From the NCBI GenBank assembly GCA_963803295.1, contig CAWDMC010000004.1, positions 186,001 through 250,000 on the forward strand: a stretch of DNA of 64,000 bases. The letters are read 5' to 3'. Shown here in pieces: positions 15,917 through 24,406 of the stretch. This DNA is from CAWDMC01 sp963803295 (GTDB taxonomy: Bacteria; Acidobacteriota; Terriglobia; UBA7540). The position numbers and the translations under genes are program-made. How positions within the stretch are numbered: the stretch's first letter is position 1; each line of letters begins with the position of its first letter. The notes beneath the pieces were generated by a model that worked only from the letters and a program-made list of their open reading frames with translations, ran no database searches and was not told where the DNA came from.

Positions 15917-18397
15917 ATGACAGGTCCCCACAAGGGCGAGCTTGATCTCGGCGCCGTTCGCGCAAAGCTTGAGACGGACGCCGGCAAGCACTTCTGGCGC
16001 AGCCTGGAAGAGGTTGCGGAAACAGAGGGGCACCAGGAGTTTCTTCATCACGAATTTCCTCGCGATCCAGGCCTGCAATCCTCCGGGGCCTCCGTGCCCT
16101 TGGCGAGCCTGGGGTCCGCGGCGGCCTCGCCATCTCAGCTCGTTCAGCTTGACCCGAAAGCGGGAGGGGTGAGCCGGCGCGATGCCCTGAAGTTCATGGC
16201 AGCTTCTGCGGCGCTAGGCGGTTTGACGGCATGTACGAAAATGCCCGCGCAGAAGATCGTTCCCTACGTGCGACCCGCCGAGCAGTTCGTTCCCGGCAAG
16301 CCGCTCTTCTACGCCACAGCGATGCCCTTGGGCGGAGCCGCCACGGGACTATTGGTGGAAAGCAATATGGGGCGTCCCACCAAGATCGAGGGAAATCCCG
16401 ATCATCCCGGCAGCTTGGGCTCGACCGACGCTTTCTGCCAGTCCTCTGTGCTCACATTCTACGATCCCGACCGTTCGCAGGTCTTGATCCGCGAAGGCCG
16501 CATCAGCGGCTGGAGTGATTTTGTCGACGCTATGAACCTGGTACGGGCTGAACAGTCTGGCATCAAGGGCGCCGGCCTGAGACTGCTAACCGAATCGGTG
16601 ATTTCTCCCACGCTGGCCGATCAGATCAAGGGGCTTCTGGCCCAATTCCCGGCCGCCAAGTGGCACCAGTATGAGCCGGCGGGGCTCGACAATGTGCGCG
16701 AGGGGGGCCATCTTGCCTTCGGCGAGTACGTCAACACCTATTACAAATTTGACCAGGCGGATGTAGTGCTTTCGCTCGATGCCGATTTTCTGGCCTCGGG
16801 TCCGGGCGCGGTCCGTTATGCGCGTGACTTTATCACTAAGCGCCGCATTGAGAATACCGGCAGTACCATGAACCGGCTCTATACCGTGGAGAGCACGATG
16901 ACTGCCACCGGCGCTATGGCGGATCATCGCCTGCCGATGCGCGCTGGAGAGGTGGAAGGTTTCGCACGCACGGTGGCGGCTGGTCTCGGTGTGAAGCTGG
17001 CGGGATCGGCCAGCGTCCCCGCAGGCGTCCCTGCTGACTGGATTCCTGCTCTGGTCCGCGATCTCGAGGCGCACAAGGGCGCCTCGATCGCCATCGCCGG
17101 AGAGCATCAGCCGCCCATCGTGCATGCCATTGTCCACACTATTAACGAGGCGCTGGGGAATTCGGGCAAGACGGTTATTCACACGGATCCGGTCGAAGCC
17201 AATCCTGTCGATCAGGTCGAATCGCTGCTCGACCTGGTGAAGGACCTGAAATCCGGGTCGGTGGACACGGTGGTAGTAATCGGGGCCAATCCGGCCTTTA
17301 CGGCCCCGGTTGACATTCCCTTCGCCGAAAGCTTCCTCAAGGCGAAGCGGCGCATTCACGTGGGGCTTTACAACGACGAAACCGGACAGCTCTGTCACTG
17401 GCATGTGCCGGACGCCCACTTCCTCGAATCCTGGAGTGATGCCCGCGCCTACGACGGTACAGTGAGCATCATTCAGCCGCTGATCTCACCTCTCTATGAG
17501 AATCGTTCGGCGCACGAAGTGTTGGCGGCTCTTTCCGGACAGGCGGGCCAATCTCCGCACGACCTGGTTCGCAGCTATTGGTCGCGCCAAGCCCTGGCGC
17601 AGAAGCCGGCAAATTATGAGGTCTTCTGGCAGACCTCGCTTGAGAAGGGCATCATTGCGGGCACGGCCCTTCCGCCGCGTCCGGTCACGGTGAAGACGGA
17701 CTTCGATCGGGGTGCAGCCGCACGACCGGCGGGCGGAATGGAAATTGTCTTCCGGCCAGACCCCTGCGTTGGCGATGGACGCTTTGCCAATAACGGCTGG
17801 CTGCAGGAGCTGCCCAAGCCCTTCAGCAAGCTCACCTGGGACAACGCGGCCCTGGTAAGTGTCCGCACGGCGGAACGTCTGGGATTGGCACAGGCCGACG
17901 TGGTGAGATTGGATTATTGCGGACGACACCTGGAAGTTCCGGTTTTTGTGCTACCGGGGCATCCCAATGACTCGATCACCCTGCACTTAGGCTATGGCCG
18001 CGAGCGGGCTGGACGCATCGGAACTCGAATTGGGTTTAATGCCTACCGCTTGCGCACTTGGGAAGCCATGGGTTTCGGCACGGGTCTTAGCCTGAGCAGG
18101 ACCGGAAGCAGATATCATCTGGTCACCACGCAAAATCATCACCTTATCGGCCCGGAAGGCGAGCAAGAATGCGGAAGAAGAGAGTGTGGAGGCTTTCCGG
18201 CGCGAGGTGATCCGCGTGGCGAATCTGGAGGAGTTCCGCCAGCAGCCCGAGTTCACTCACGGCGAAGAAGAGCAGAAGATTCCCACGATCTATCCGGGCT
18301 ATGCCTACTCTCAGGGCTACGCCTGGGGGATGTCGATCGATCTCAACAGCTGTATTGGCTGCAATGCCTGTGTGGTTGCCTGTTATGCGGAAAATAA
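15917..18397 (+). CDS. actB: Alternative complex III subunit B, molybdopterin-oxidoreductase-like part (frameshifted)
   Basis: ATG 15917 is preferred (AAAGGA seven bases upstream); an in-frame GTG at 15890 is the longer option. The frame carries a twin-arginine motif (SRRDALKFM) with a nearby Cys (GLTACTK), then the molybdopterin-enzyme-like fold, which in ActB binds no molybdenum cofactor. Homology is good up to NHHLIGPEGEQ at about 18168. The remaining ~75 codons (Arg/Gly/Ser-rich, ending LCLLSGLRLGD...) are out of frame and not protein-like, while the expected iron-sulfur half continues one base later. ActB is normally one polypeptide of about 1,000 residues, so a +1 shift near 18170 interrupts it. 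Mutation, sequencing error or recoding are all possible. Confidence 0.85.
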   Translation: MTGPHKGELDLGAVRAKLETDAGKHFWRSLEEVAETEGHQEFLHHEFPRDPGLQSSGASVPLASLGSAAASPSQLVQLDPKAGGVSRRDALKFMAASAALGGLTACTKMPAQKIVPYVRPAEQFVPGKPLFYATAMPLGGAATGLLVESNMGRPTKIEGNPDHPGSLGSTDAFCQSSVLTFYDPDRSQVLIREGRISGWSDFVDAMNLVRAEQSGIKGAGLRLLTESVISPTLADQIKGLLAQFPAAKWHQYEPAGLDNVREGGHLAFGEYVNTYYKFDQADVVLSLDADFLASGPGAVRYARDFITKRRIENTGSTMNRLYTVESTMTATGAMADHRLPMRAGEVEGFARTVAAGLGVKLAGSASVPAGVPADWIPALVRDLEAHKGASIAIAGEHQPPIVHAIVHTINEALGNSGKTVIHTDPVEANPVDQVESLLDLVKDLKSGSVDTVVVIGANPAFTAPVDIPFAESFLKAKRRIHVGLYNDETGQLCHWHVPDAHFLESWSDARAYDGTVSIIQPLISPLYENRSAHEVLAALSGQAGQSPHDLVRSYWSRQALAQKPANYEVFWQTSLEKGIIAGTALPPRPVTVKTDFDRGAAARPAGGMEIVFRPDPCVGDGRFANNGWLQELPKPFSKLTWDNAALVSVRTAERLGLAQADVVRLDYCGRHLEVPVFVLPGHPNDSITLHLGYGRERAGRIGTRIGFNAYRLRTWEAMGFGTGLSLSRTGSRYHLVTTQNHHLIGPEGEQECGRRECGGFPARGDPRGESGGVPPAARVHSRRRRAEDSHDLSGLCLLSGLRLGDVDRSQQLYWLQCLCGCLLCGK

Positions 18398-19028
18398 TAT
18401 TCCGATTGTGGGTAAGACCGAAGTGGATAACGGGCGCGATATGCAATGGCTGCGAGTGGACACCTATTACCGGGGCGAGCTCGACAATCCTGAGGCTTAC
18501 AACCAGATCGTGCTCTGCATGCACTGCGAAAATGCGCCCTGCGAATACGTCTGTCCGGTAGGCGCGACGGTTCATAGCCCCGAGGGGCTGAACCTGATGG
18601 TCTACAATCGCTGCGTGGGCACGCGCTATTGCTCGAACAACTGTCCTTACAAAGTGCGCCGGTTCAATTTCTACCTGTTTTCCGACTGGCAAACGCCGAG
18701 CCTCTATGGGGCGCGCAATCCCGAGGTTACCGTGCGAAGCCGCGGCGTGATGGAGAAATGTTCGTACTGCGTGCAGCGTATCGAAGAAGCCAAGATCAAA
18801 TCCGAGGAAGAGGATCGCGCCGTGCGCGACGGCGAGATTGCCACTGCCTGCGAACAGGCGTGTCCGACCAAGGCGATTGTGTTTGGCAATCAAAACGATC
18901 GCCAGAGCCGGGTGGCGAAAGCGAAGAATCAAAGCCGCAATTACGGCTTGCTGACCGACTTGAACACGCGTCCGCGAACTACCTATCTCGCGAGACTGAG
19001 AAATCCGAATCCTGAGATTAAGGTGTAG
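18186..19028 (+). CDS. actB: Alternative complex III subunit B, iron-sulfur part (second half of frameshifted actB)
   Basis: The frame continues ActB: it is open from about 18171 (AEEESVEAFRREVIRV) and has a GTG at 18186, though homology begins before that codon. Cysteine groups CIGCNACVVAC, CMHCENAPCEYVCP, CVGTRYCSNNCP and CSYCVQRI...CEQACP match the four-cluster ferredoxin-like domain of ActB/PsrB-type proteins, which relays electrons from the quinol site of ActC. The end abuts actC (start two bases after the stop). If translated alone it would lack the export signal carried on the first half, which would leave the complex incomplete. Confidence 0.88.
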   Translation: MEAFRREVIRVANLEEFRQQPEFTHGEEEQKIPTIYPGYAYSQGYAWGMSIDLNSCIGCNACVVACYAENNIPIVGKTEVDNGRDMQWLRVDTYYRGELDNPEAYNQIVLCMHCENAPCEYVCPVGATVHSPEGLNLMVYNRCVGTRYCSNNCPYKVRRFNFYLFSDWQTPSLYGARNPEVTVRSRGVMEKCSYCVQRIEEAKIKSEEEDRAVRDGEIATACEQACPTKAIVFGNQNDRQSRVAKAKNQSRNYGLLTDLNTRPRTTYLARLRNPNPEIKV

Positions 19029-19029
19029 C

Positions 19030-20418
19030 TTGAGCACTTCGGAACCGCCCGATTCCACCGCTGTCGTCGAGGAAGGCTCCCCGGTACTGGCGCCTGGCCA
19101 CAGCTTCGCCTCGGTCAGCGACAAGATCGGGGCCATTGTCCTGACCCGCGGTGTCAGGCTGGGTTGGCTGGCCGGCTTCACCGTCGCCTTTCTTTTATTG
19201 ATGGTGTTTCTCTTCGCGACCTCGTATTTGCTGGCCGCGGGCGTGGGAATCTGGGGCATCAACATCCCCGTAGGATGGGGATTTGCCATTGTCAACTTCG
19301 TTTGGTGGATCGGAATCGGACACGCGGGCACCCTGATCTCTGCCTTCCTGTTGTTAATGCGGCAGGAGTGGCGCACCTCCATCAACCGCTTTGCGGAAGC
19401 GATGACCATTTTTGCGGTGGCTTGCGCGGGCATGTTCCCGCTGCTGCACATGGGCCGGCCGTGGCTGGGCTATTGGCTTACGCCTTATCCCGATACCATG
19501 GGAATGTGGCCTCAATTCCGCAGCCCGCTGGTTTGGGACGTCTTCGCGGTCTCGACTTACGCTACCACCTCGGTACTATTCTGGTTTGTGGGCCTGATTC
19601 CCGACCTGGCCACGCTGCGCGACCGGGCCAAGAAGCGGGTTGCCCAGATCATTTACGGATTTCTCGCCATGGGGTGGCGTGGTTCCGCCGTGCACTGGCG
19701 CCGCTACGAAATGGCCTCCCTGCTGCTGGCAGGTCTGGCTACCCCGCTGGTTGTCTCGGTGCACACGGTGGTCAGCTTTGACTTTACCATCGCCATCGTT
19801 CCGGGGTGGCATAGCACCATCTTCCCGCCCTACTTCGTAGCGGGCGCCATCTATTCCGGCTTTGCCATGGTGCTGACCTTGGCGATCCCGCTGCGCAAGT
19901 TCTATGGACTGCAAGATTTCGTCACCACCCGGCATCTCGATAATATGGCCAAGATGCTGCTGGCCACCGGGATGATTGTCGCTTACGGCTACATGATGGA
20001 GACCTTCATGGCCTTCTACAGCGGCAATTACTACGACCGGTACATGATCATGAACCGGATGACCGGTCCCTACGCAATCCTTTACTGGACGCTCATCTCT
20101 ACGAATATTGTCATTCCGCTCAGCCTGCTGTGGTTCAGCAAAGTCAGGACGAATCCTTTCTATCTCTTCCTGATTACATTCTCCGTTCAGACAGGGATGT
20201 GGCTGGAGCGTTTTGTGATTGTGGTGACCAGCCTGCACCGTGACTTTCTGCCGTCGTCCTGGGGTATGTACTACCCAACACGGTGGGATTGGTCGGTTTA
20301 CATCGGCACTATCGGCCTGTTCTTCACACTGTTCTACTTGTTCATCCGCTACTTGCCCATGATCTCGATCTTCGAAATGCGCGAACTGGTCCACAGGAAG
20401 GCGGAAGAGGGCGCCTAA
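19030..20418 (+). CDS. actC: Alternative complex III subunit C, NrfD/PsrC-like quinol-binding membrane protein
   Basis: 462 residues with about ten transmembrane helices and the NrfD-family core, including WWIGIGHAGTLISAFLLL and GRPWLGYWLTPYP. It binds menaquinol/ubiquinol on the periplasmic side and hands electrons to the ActB clusters. The start is TTG 19030, one base after the actB stop, so translation is probably coupled. C-terminal residues after the last helix are charged (MRELVHRKAEEGA). Paralogous to ActF at 21745. Confidence 0.95.
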   Translation: MSTSEPPDSTAVVEEGSPVLAPGHSFASVSDKIGAIVLTRGVRLGWLAGFTVAFLLLMVFLFATSYLLAAGVGIWGINIPVGWGFAIVNFVWWIGIGHAGTLISAFLLLMRQEWRTSINRFAEAMTIFAVACAGMFPLLHMGRPWLGYWLTPYPDTMGMWPQFRSPLVWDVFAVSTYATTSVLFWFVGLIPDLATLRDRAKKRVAQIIYGFLAMGWRGSAVHWRRYEMASLLLAGLATPLVVSVHTVVSFDFTIAIVPGWHSTIFPPYFVAGAIYSGFAMVLTLAIPLRKFYGLQDFVTTRHLDNMAKMLLATGMIVAYGYMMETFMAFYSGNYYDRYMIMNRMTGPYAILYWTLISTNIVIPLSLLWFSKVRTNPFYLFLITFSVQTGMWLERFVIVVTSLHRDFLPSSWGMYYPTRWDWSVYIGTIGLFFTLFYLFIRYLPMISIFEMRELVHRKAEEGA

Positions 20419-20547
20419 TAGCCAGTGCTATTGGCATTGCCGGTGATACGGGTGATATGTGAAGCATTCTGAGGAATAGACCCCCGCTGCCGCGCTGATC
20501 GGGTCATTCGGTCATTGGGGTCGGCGAAATACCGGCGGACGGAAGCT

Positions 20548-21084
20548 ATGAAGCGACATCCACTTTACGGCCTGATGGCCGAATTCGTAAATCCGGAAGA
20601 GCTACTGGAGGCGGCGCGGCAGGCCCGCCAGGCAGGGTACAAGCGGCTGGACGCCTTCACACCCTTTCCCCTTGAGGGTCTGGCCGATGCAGTCGGCTTC
20701 GAGAAAACGGGGCTGCCCATTATTGTGTTCATTGGCGGGTTGATCGGTTGCTGTGGGGGCTTTTTCCTGCAGTGGTGGCCGAACGTCATCGGTTATCCGT
20801 TGAATATCGGCGGCAAGCCCTATAACAGTTGGCCTGCGTTCATCCCGATTACTTTTGAATTGACAATCCTTTGCTCAGTTCTGGCGTGCGTGTTCGGCAT
20901 GTTGGCGCTCAACGGGCTTCCGGCGCCGTATCATCCGGTGTTTAACCTGGAGCGTTTCGTCTTGGCCAGCCGGAACCGCTTTTTCCTGGTAATCAAGGCC
21001 CGCGACCGCAAGTTTGACCGGGAAAAGACTAAGGAATTTTTAGCAAGCTTGCACGCCCGCGAGGTTTTTGAAGTTGAGCGCTAA
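20548..21084 (+). CDS. actD: Alternative complex III subunit D (DUF3341)
   Basis: 178 residues from ATG 20548 (MKRHPLYGLMAEF); an in-frame TTG at 20515 gives a longer, less typical start. A cytoplasmic domain with the ActD block LLEAARQARQAGY..DAFTPFPLEGL is followed by two helices (IIVFIGGLIGCCGGFFLQWW and ITFELTILCSVLACVFGML), then FLVIKARD. ActD is a small structural membrane subunit. The 130 bp gap after actC is larger than elsewhere in this operon, and the gene overlaps actE by 17 bases. Confidence 0.93.
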   Translation: MKRHPLYGLMAEFVNPEELLEAARQARQAGYKRLDAFTPFPLEGLADAVGFEKTGLPIIVFIGGLIGCCGGFFLQWWPNVIGYPLNIGGKPYNSWPAFIPITFELTILCSVLACVFGMLALNGLPAPYHPVFNLERFVLASRNRFFLVIKARDRKFDREKTKEFLASLHAREVFEVER

Positions 21085-21748
21085 GCAGAATCAGAATCGG
21101 CATCCGGCTAGAGCGTGCCACGCGTGGCGCGGGCAGGCCGCAATCGCCAAGGCAGCCGCGCTTGCCGGCCTTCTCGGCGTCGCGGCGGGCTGCCGCCTCG
21201 ACATGCATGTCCAGCCGAAATACCGCGGCCTCGAAGAGAGTTCATTTTTCACCGATGGGCGCTCGGCCCGGCCAGCGGTGCCCGGCACGGTGGCGCGCGG
21301 ACAACTGCGCACCGACGAGTTGAGGTACACCGGTAAGATCAATGGGGCCGAGGCGGACCAGTTTCCTTTCCCAGTCACGGCCCAGGACCTCGAACGCGGC
21401 CGCGAGCGCTACAATATCTACTGCACTCCCTGCCACGGCTACACCGGAGCCGGCAACGGCATGATCGTGCAGCGCGGATTCCCGGCTCCTCCGTCGTATC
21501 ACATCGACCGCCTCATGAAGGCGCCTGCCGGACACTTCTTTGCCGTGATGACAGAAGGCTACGGTACCATGTATAGCTATGCCGCGCGGGTCTCGCCTGA
21601 CGACCGCTGGAGAATCGCGGCGTATATCCGCGCTTTGCAACTCAGCCAGCACGCCACCCTCGACGACGTGCCGGCCGGGCAGCGCGAAAAGCTGGCGGCC
21701 CTTCCCGAAGATCGGTTGATTCCAGGCAGTGGCAGGAAGGCTCAATGA
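21068..21748 (+). CDS. actE: Alternative complex III subunit E, monoheme cytochrome c lipoprotein
   Basis: About 225 residues. Starts possible at TTG 21068 or TTG 21074, both inside the end of actD. The leader ends in a lipobox-like GVAAGC, so the protein is probably a periplasmic lipoprotein. A single heme motif CTPCHG lies in the middle, followed by the cytochrome c fold with the axial Met probably in GYGTMYSYA. It carries electrons out of the complex to the oxidase. It overlaps actF by four bases (ATGA-type). Confidence 0.93.
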   Translation: MKLSAKQNQNRHPARACHAWRGQAAIAKAAALAGLLGVAAGCRLDMHVQPKYRGLEESSFFTDGRSARPAVPGTVARGQLRTDELRYTGKINGAEADQFPFPVTAQDLERGRERYNIYCTPCHGYTGAGNGMIVQRGFPAPPSYHIDRLMKAPAGHFFAVMTEGYGTMYSYAARVSPDDRWRIAAYIRALQLSQHATLDDVPAGQREKLAALPEDRLIPGSGRKAQ

Positions 21749-22968
21749 GCTCGAGCGAAGGTCTCGAAACGCGGCTTGATACTCTTCAGAGGCGCGCCCT
21801 GATCGTCGGCGTGATCTTCCTCGGCCTGACCCTGGTTGAGGCCTCTCTCAACCTGAGGATCTTCTTTCAGTCGTATCTCACCGCATCGATGTTTTGGCTT
21901 GAATTGTCGCTCGGCTGCATGGGCCTGCTGATGATCTCACACCTGGTTACTGGAACCTGGGGTTTCGTCATGCGGCGAATTGTGGAAGCCGGGGTACGAA
22001 ACATCTTTCCTTTGCTCACTGTGCTCTTTGTACCTGTGATCGCGGGGTTCCTCACCGGTCGCGTACAGCCGGAATCGAAGGGCGAGACGGTTTCGCATTT
22101 CCATGCAGTTTACTTGAACGGCGGCTTCTTCACGGCACGGGCGGTCTTCTACTTCGGCATCTGGATTCTCTACGCTTATTTCCTTGACCGATGGTCGGTT
22201 CGGCAGGATGAGACGGGCGATCGCTCGTACATGATCAAGTTGCAGTACCTGAGCGCCCCCGGACTGATGCTCTTCGGCTTGACGGTAACCTACGCTTCGA
22301 TCGATTGGATCATGTCGCTTGAGCCGTATTTTTTCTCCACTATTTACGGGATGATCTTCATGGTGGCGCCGTTGTTCGCGGGCATGTGTTTTGTGCTCGT
22401 CGCGGAACGGCGCCTGGCTGGGCATGAGCCGCTTTCCAAGATGATCAAGCCCCTGCTGCTCAACGATCAGGGCAATCTACTCCTGGTTTTCACCATTCTC
22501 TGGGCTTACTTGGCCTACTCCCAATACGTGATTATCTGGATGGGCAATCAGCCCGACGAGATTCCTTGGTACCTGCGGCGTGGCCAAGGGCCGTGGGCGA
22601 TGGTTGCACTGTTTCTGATTGTCTTCCATTTTGGACTGCCCTTGGTGCTGCTGCTAAACCGGCCGGTAAAGCGGAGCATGCGCTTGATTTCGGGATTGGC
22701 CGCAGGACTCTTTGTCATGGCGGTGATCGACATTTGGTGGCTGGTGGCTCCGGCCTATTCCAGCGTTCCGAGCTTTCATTGGTCAGACTGGACAGCCATG
22801 ATCGGCATTGGCGGCCTCTGGATATGGCGGTTCAACGCGAACTTGAAATCGCGTTCGCTTCTGCCGCTCAACGACCCTCGCTTCCTTGAGCAGACGATTG
22901 TGGCGTTCGGACGGCCGCCGGTCAGCAAGACGGCGCCGGATCGAGGAGCGCTCTCGCATGGAAACTAA
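21745..22968 (+). CDS. actF: Alternative complex III subunit F, quinol-binding-like membrane protein
   Basis: 407 residues, about ten helices, NrfD-like and a paralogue of ActC, with typical stretches ASIDWIMSLEPYFFSTIYG and FHWSDWTAMIGIGGLW. In solved alternative complex III structures ActF packs as a pseudo-symmetric partner of ActC and may form a proton path. It starts within the stop of actE and its end overlaps the following small gene by 11 bases. No irregularities seen. Confidence 0.93.
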   Translation: MSSSEGLETRLDTLQRRALIVGVIFLGLTLVEASLNLRIFFQSYLTASMFWLELSLGCMGLLMISHLVTGTWGFVMRRIVEAGVRNIFPLLTVLFVPVIAGFLTGRVQPESKGETVSHFHAVYLNGGFFTARAVFYFGIWILYAYFLDRWSVRQDETGDRSYMIKLQYLSAPGLMLFGLTVTYASIDWIMSLEPYFFSTIYGMIFMVAPLFAGMCFVLVAERRLAGHEPLSKMIKPLLLNDQGNLLLVFTILWAYLAYSQYVIIWMGNQPDEIPWYLRRGQGPWAMVALFLIVFHFGLPLVLLLNRPVKRSMRLISGLAAGLFVMAVIDIWWLVAPAYSSVPSFHWSDWTAMIGIGGLWIWRFNANLKSRSLLPLNDPRFLEQTIVAFGRPPVSKTAPDRGALSHGN

Positions 22969-23428
22969 ACATGCCACCACCCGCGCGCGGGGGTCTGCCC
23001 ACGAAACGCGCGATGCGAACGTGAGGAGAGTGGTTCGCTTCGGCATTGCCCTGGCCGTGCTGATTGTGCTCTCGATGGTGGCGACGAAGCTCTTCTACGA
23101 TGTTCTTTCGCATTACATTACGGCGGGACTGCCGCCGGCTCCTTTCGAGACTTCGAAGCAGGTGCCCCCGCCGGGGACTCCTCTGCTAGAACCGGATCCG
23201 GTGCAGGATTATCAGAAATATATGCAGGATCAGGAGACGGCTCTCGAGTCCTATGGCTGGGTCGACCAAAAAGCCGGTGTGGTGCGGATACCTGTAAACC
23301 AGGCCATGCGGCTTGTGCTGAAGCGAGGTTTGCCGGTGCGTGCGAGCGCCGAGAGCGCCAGCGCCGCAACCAAGCCTGACGAAGTGCAGCAATACACGGT
23401 TCCCCAGGGCTACGCGCCGCAGCAGTAG
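22958..23428 (+). CDS. Conserved small membrane-anchored protein of act-cox operons, function unknown
   Basis: 156 residues from ATG 22958 with GAGGAG nine bases upstream, overlapping the end of actF. After a basic N-terminus there is one transmembrane helix (FGIALAVLIVLSMVATKLF), then a periplasmic Pro-rich linker and a motif region QDYQKYMQDQETALESYGWV followed by GVVRIPVNQAM and LKRGLPVR. From memory this SYGWVD...VRIP..AM signature recurs in small genes beside actF, SCO or cytochrome oxidase genes in several phyla. A role in assembly of the complexes is a guess from location only. Confidence 0.85.
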   Translation: METKHATTRARGSAHETRDANVRRVVRFGIALAVLIVLSMVATKLFYDVLSHYITAGLPPAPFETSKQVPPPGTPLLEPDPVQDYQKYMQDQETALESYGWVDQKAGVVRIPVNQAMRLVLKRGLPVRASAESASAATKPDEVQQYTVPQGYAPQQ

Positions 23429-23501
23429 GGCAGCCGCCAGAGAACAAAAGCAGAAGACAGAAAGCAGAAAGCAAGAGCGGCTGGGGCCGCTTGTGATTAA
23501 C

Positions 23502-24368
23502 ATGGACAAAATCATGATCCAGATTGGTCGTGGCTCCGATCGAAGACCCCTGCTTTTTGGGTTTTGCCTTCTACTTACTCTTTTCTCTGCCTTCCCGGCG
23601 CACGCCCAACTGACGAACCCAACCCGCATGCCGACGCTGCTGAAGCAGGTGGGCATCGACCAGAATCTCAATGTTCAGGTCCCGCTCGATGTGACCTTTC
23701 GTGATGAGACAGGAAACACGGTGCAACTCGGCGATTACCTCGGCAAACGGCCGGTGGTTCTCGCTCTGGTGTATTACGAGTGCCCGATGCTCTGCACGGA
23801 AGTCCTCAACGGCATGCTGCGGAGTTTTAAGAACGTCAGTTTCAATATTGGCAAGCAGTACGACGTGGTGACCGTCAGCATCAATCCCAAGGAGACCTCC
23901 GCCCTGGCAGCGCAGAAGAAGAACATTTACGTGGGGCTTTACGGCAGGCCTGGCGCCATGCAGGGGTGGCACTTTCTCACTGGCGATGAGCCTTCGATTC
24001 ATCGTTTGGCCGAGGTCGTCGGATTCCGCTACGTCTACGACACGGAATCCGCGCAGTACATCCATGCTGCCGGTATTTTTGTGCTTACCCCGAAGGGCAG
24101 AATTTCGCGCTGTTTCTACGGGATTCAATACCCCTCGCGCGATATTCGCCTGGGTTTGATCGAAGCTTCGTCAGAGAAGATCGGCAACTTGACGGACGCA
24201 GTATTGCTGCTTTGCTGCCGCTATGACCCTAGGACGGGCAAATACGGCATCGTGATTCAACATGCGCTGCGCGATGCCGGCATCGCCACCATTCTGCTGC
24301 TGGGTATCCTGGTGTGGTACCTGTTTCGTTCGGAGCGGCACCGCAGTGACGGAACGCTTCGAGGATAG
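23502..24368 (+). CDS. SCO1/SenC-type copper chaperone
   Basis: 288 residues. ATG 23502 gives a short basic region and signal peptide (LLFGFCLLLTLFSAFPAHAQ). The thioredoxin-like domain carries the copper-binding CPMLC motif (CxxxC) in LVYYECPMLCTEVLNG and the distal His in YIHAAGIFVLTP, and a C-terminal helix (GIATILLLGILVWYLF) would anchor it. SCO proteins deliver copper or reduce the cysteines of the CuA site of oxidase subunit II. It is encoded directly before coxB, the presumed client. No strong Shine-Dalgarno sequence seen. Confidence 0.92.
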   Translation: MDKIMIQIGRGSDRRPLLFGFCLLLTLFSAFPAHAQLTNPTRMPTLLKQVGIDQNLNVQVPLDVTFRDETGNTVQLGDYLGKRPVVLALVYYECPMLCTEVLNGMLRSFKNVSFNIGKQYDVVTVSINPKETSALAAQKKNIYVGLYGRPGAMQGWHFLTGDEPSIHRLAEVVGFRYVYDTESAQYIHAAGIFVLTPKGRISRCFYGIQYPSRDIRLGLIEASSEKIGNLTDAVLLLCCRYDPRTGKYGIVIQHALRDAGIATILLLGILVWYLFRSERHRSDGTLRG

Positions 24369-24406
24369 TCCAGCTAGAATGGCTTTCGGCTACGGTGACC
24401 ATTTTT

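Noticed and set aside
16586..17419. 277-codon minus-strand frame opposite actB
   Set aside because: No motif and no start signal; actB reads convincingly on the other strand.
18144..19451. 435-codon minus-strand frame
   Set aside because: Antisense of the actB iron-sulfur half and actC, both with strong motifs; the antisense protein is His/Ala/Arg-rich without domain features.
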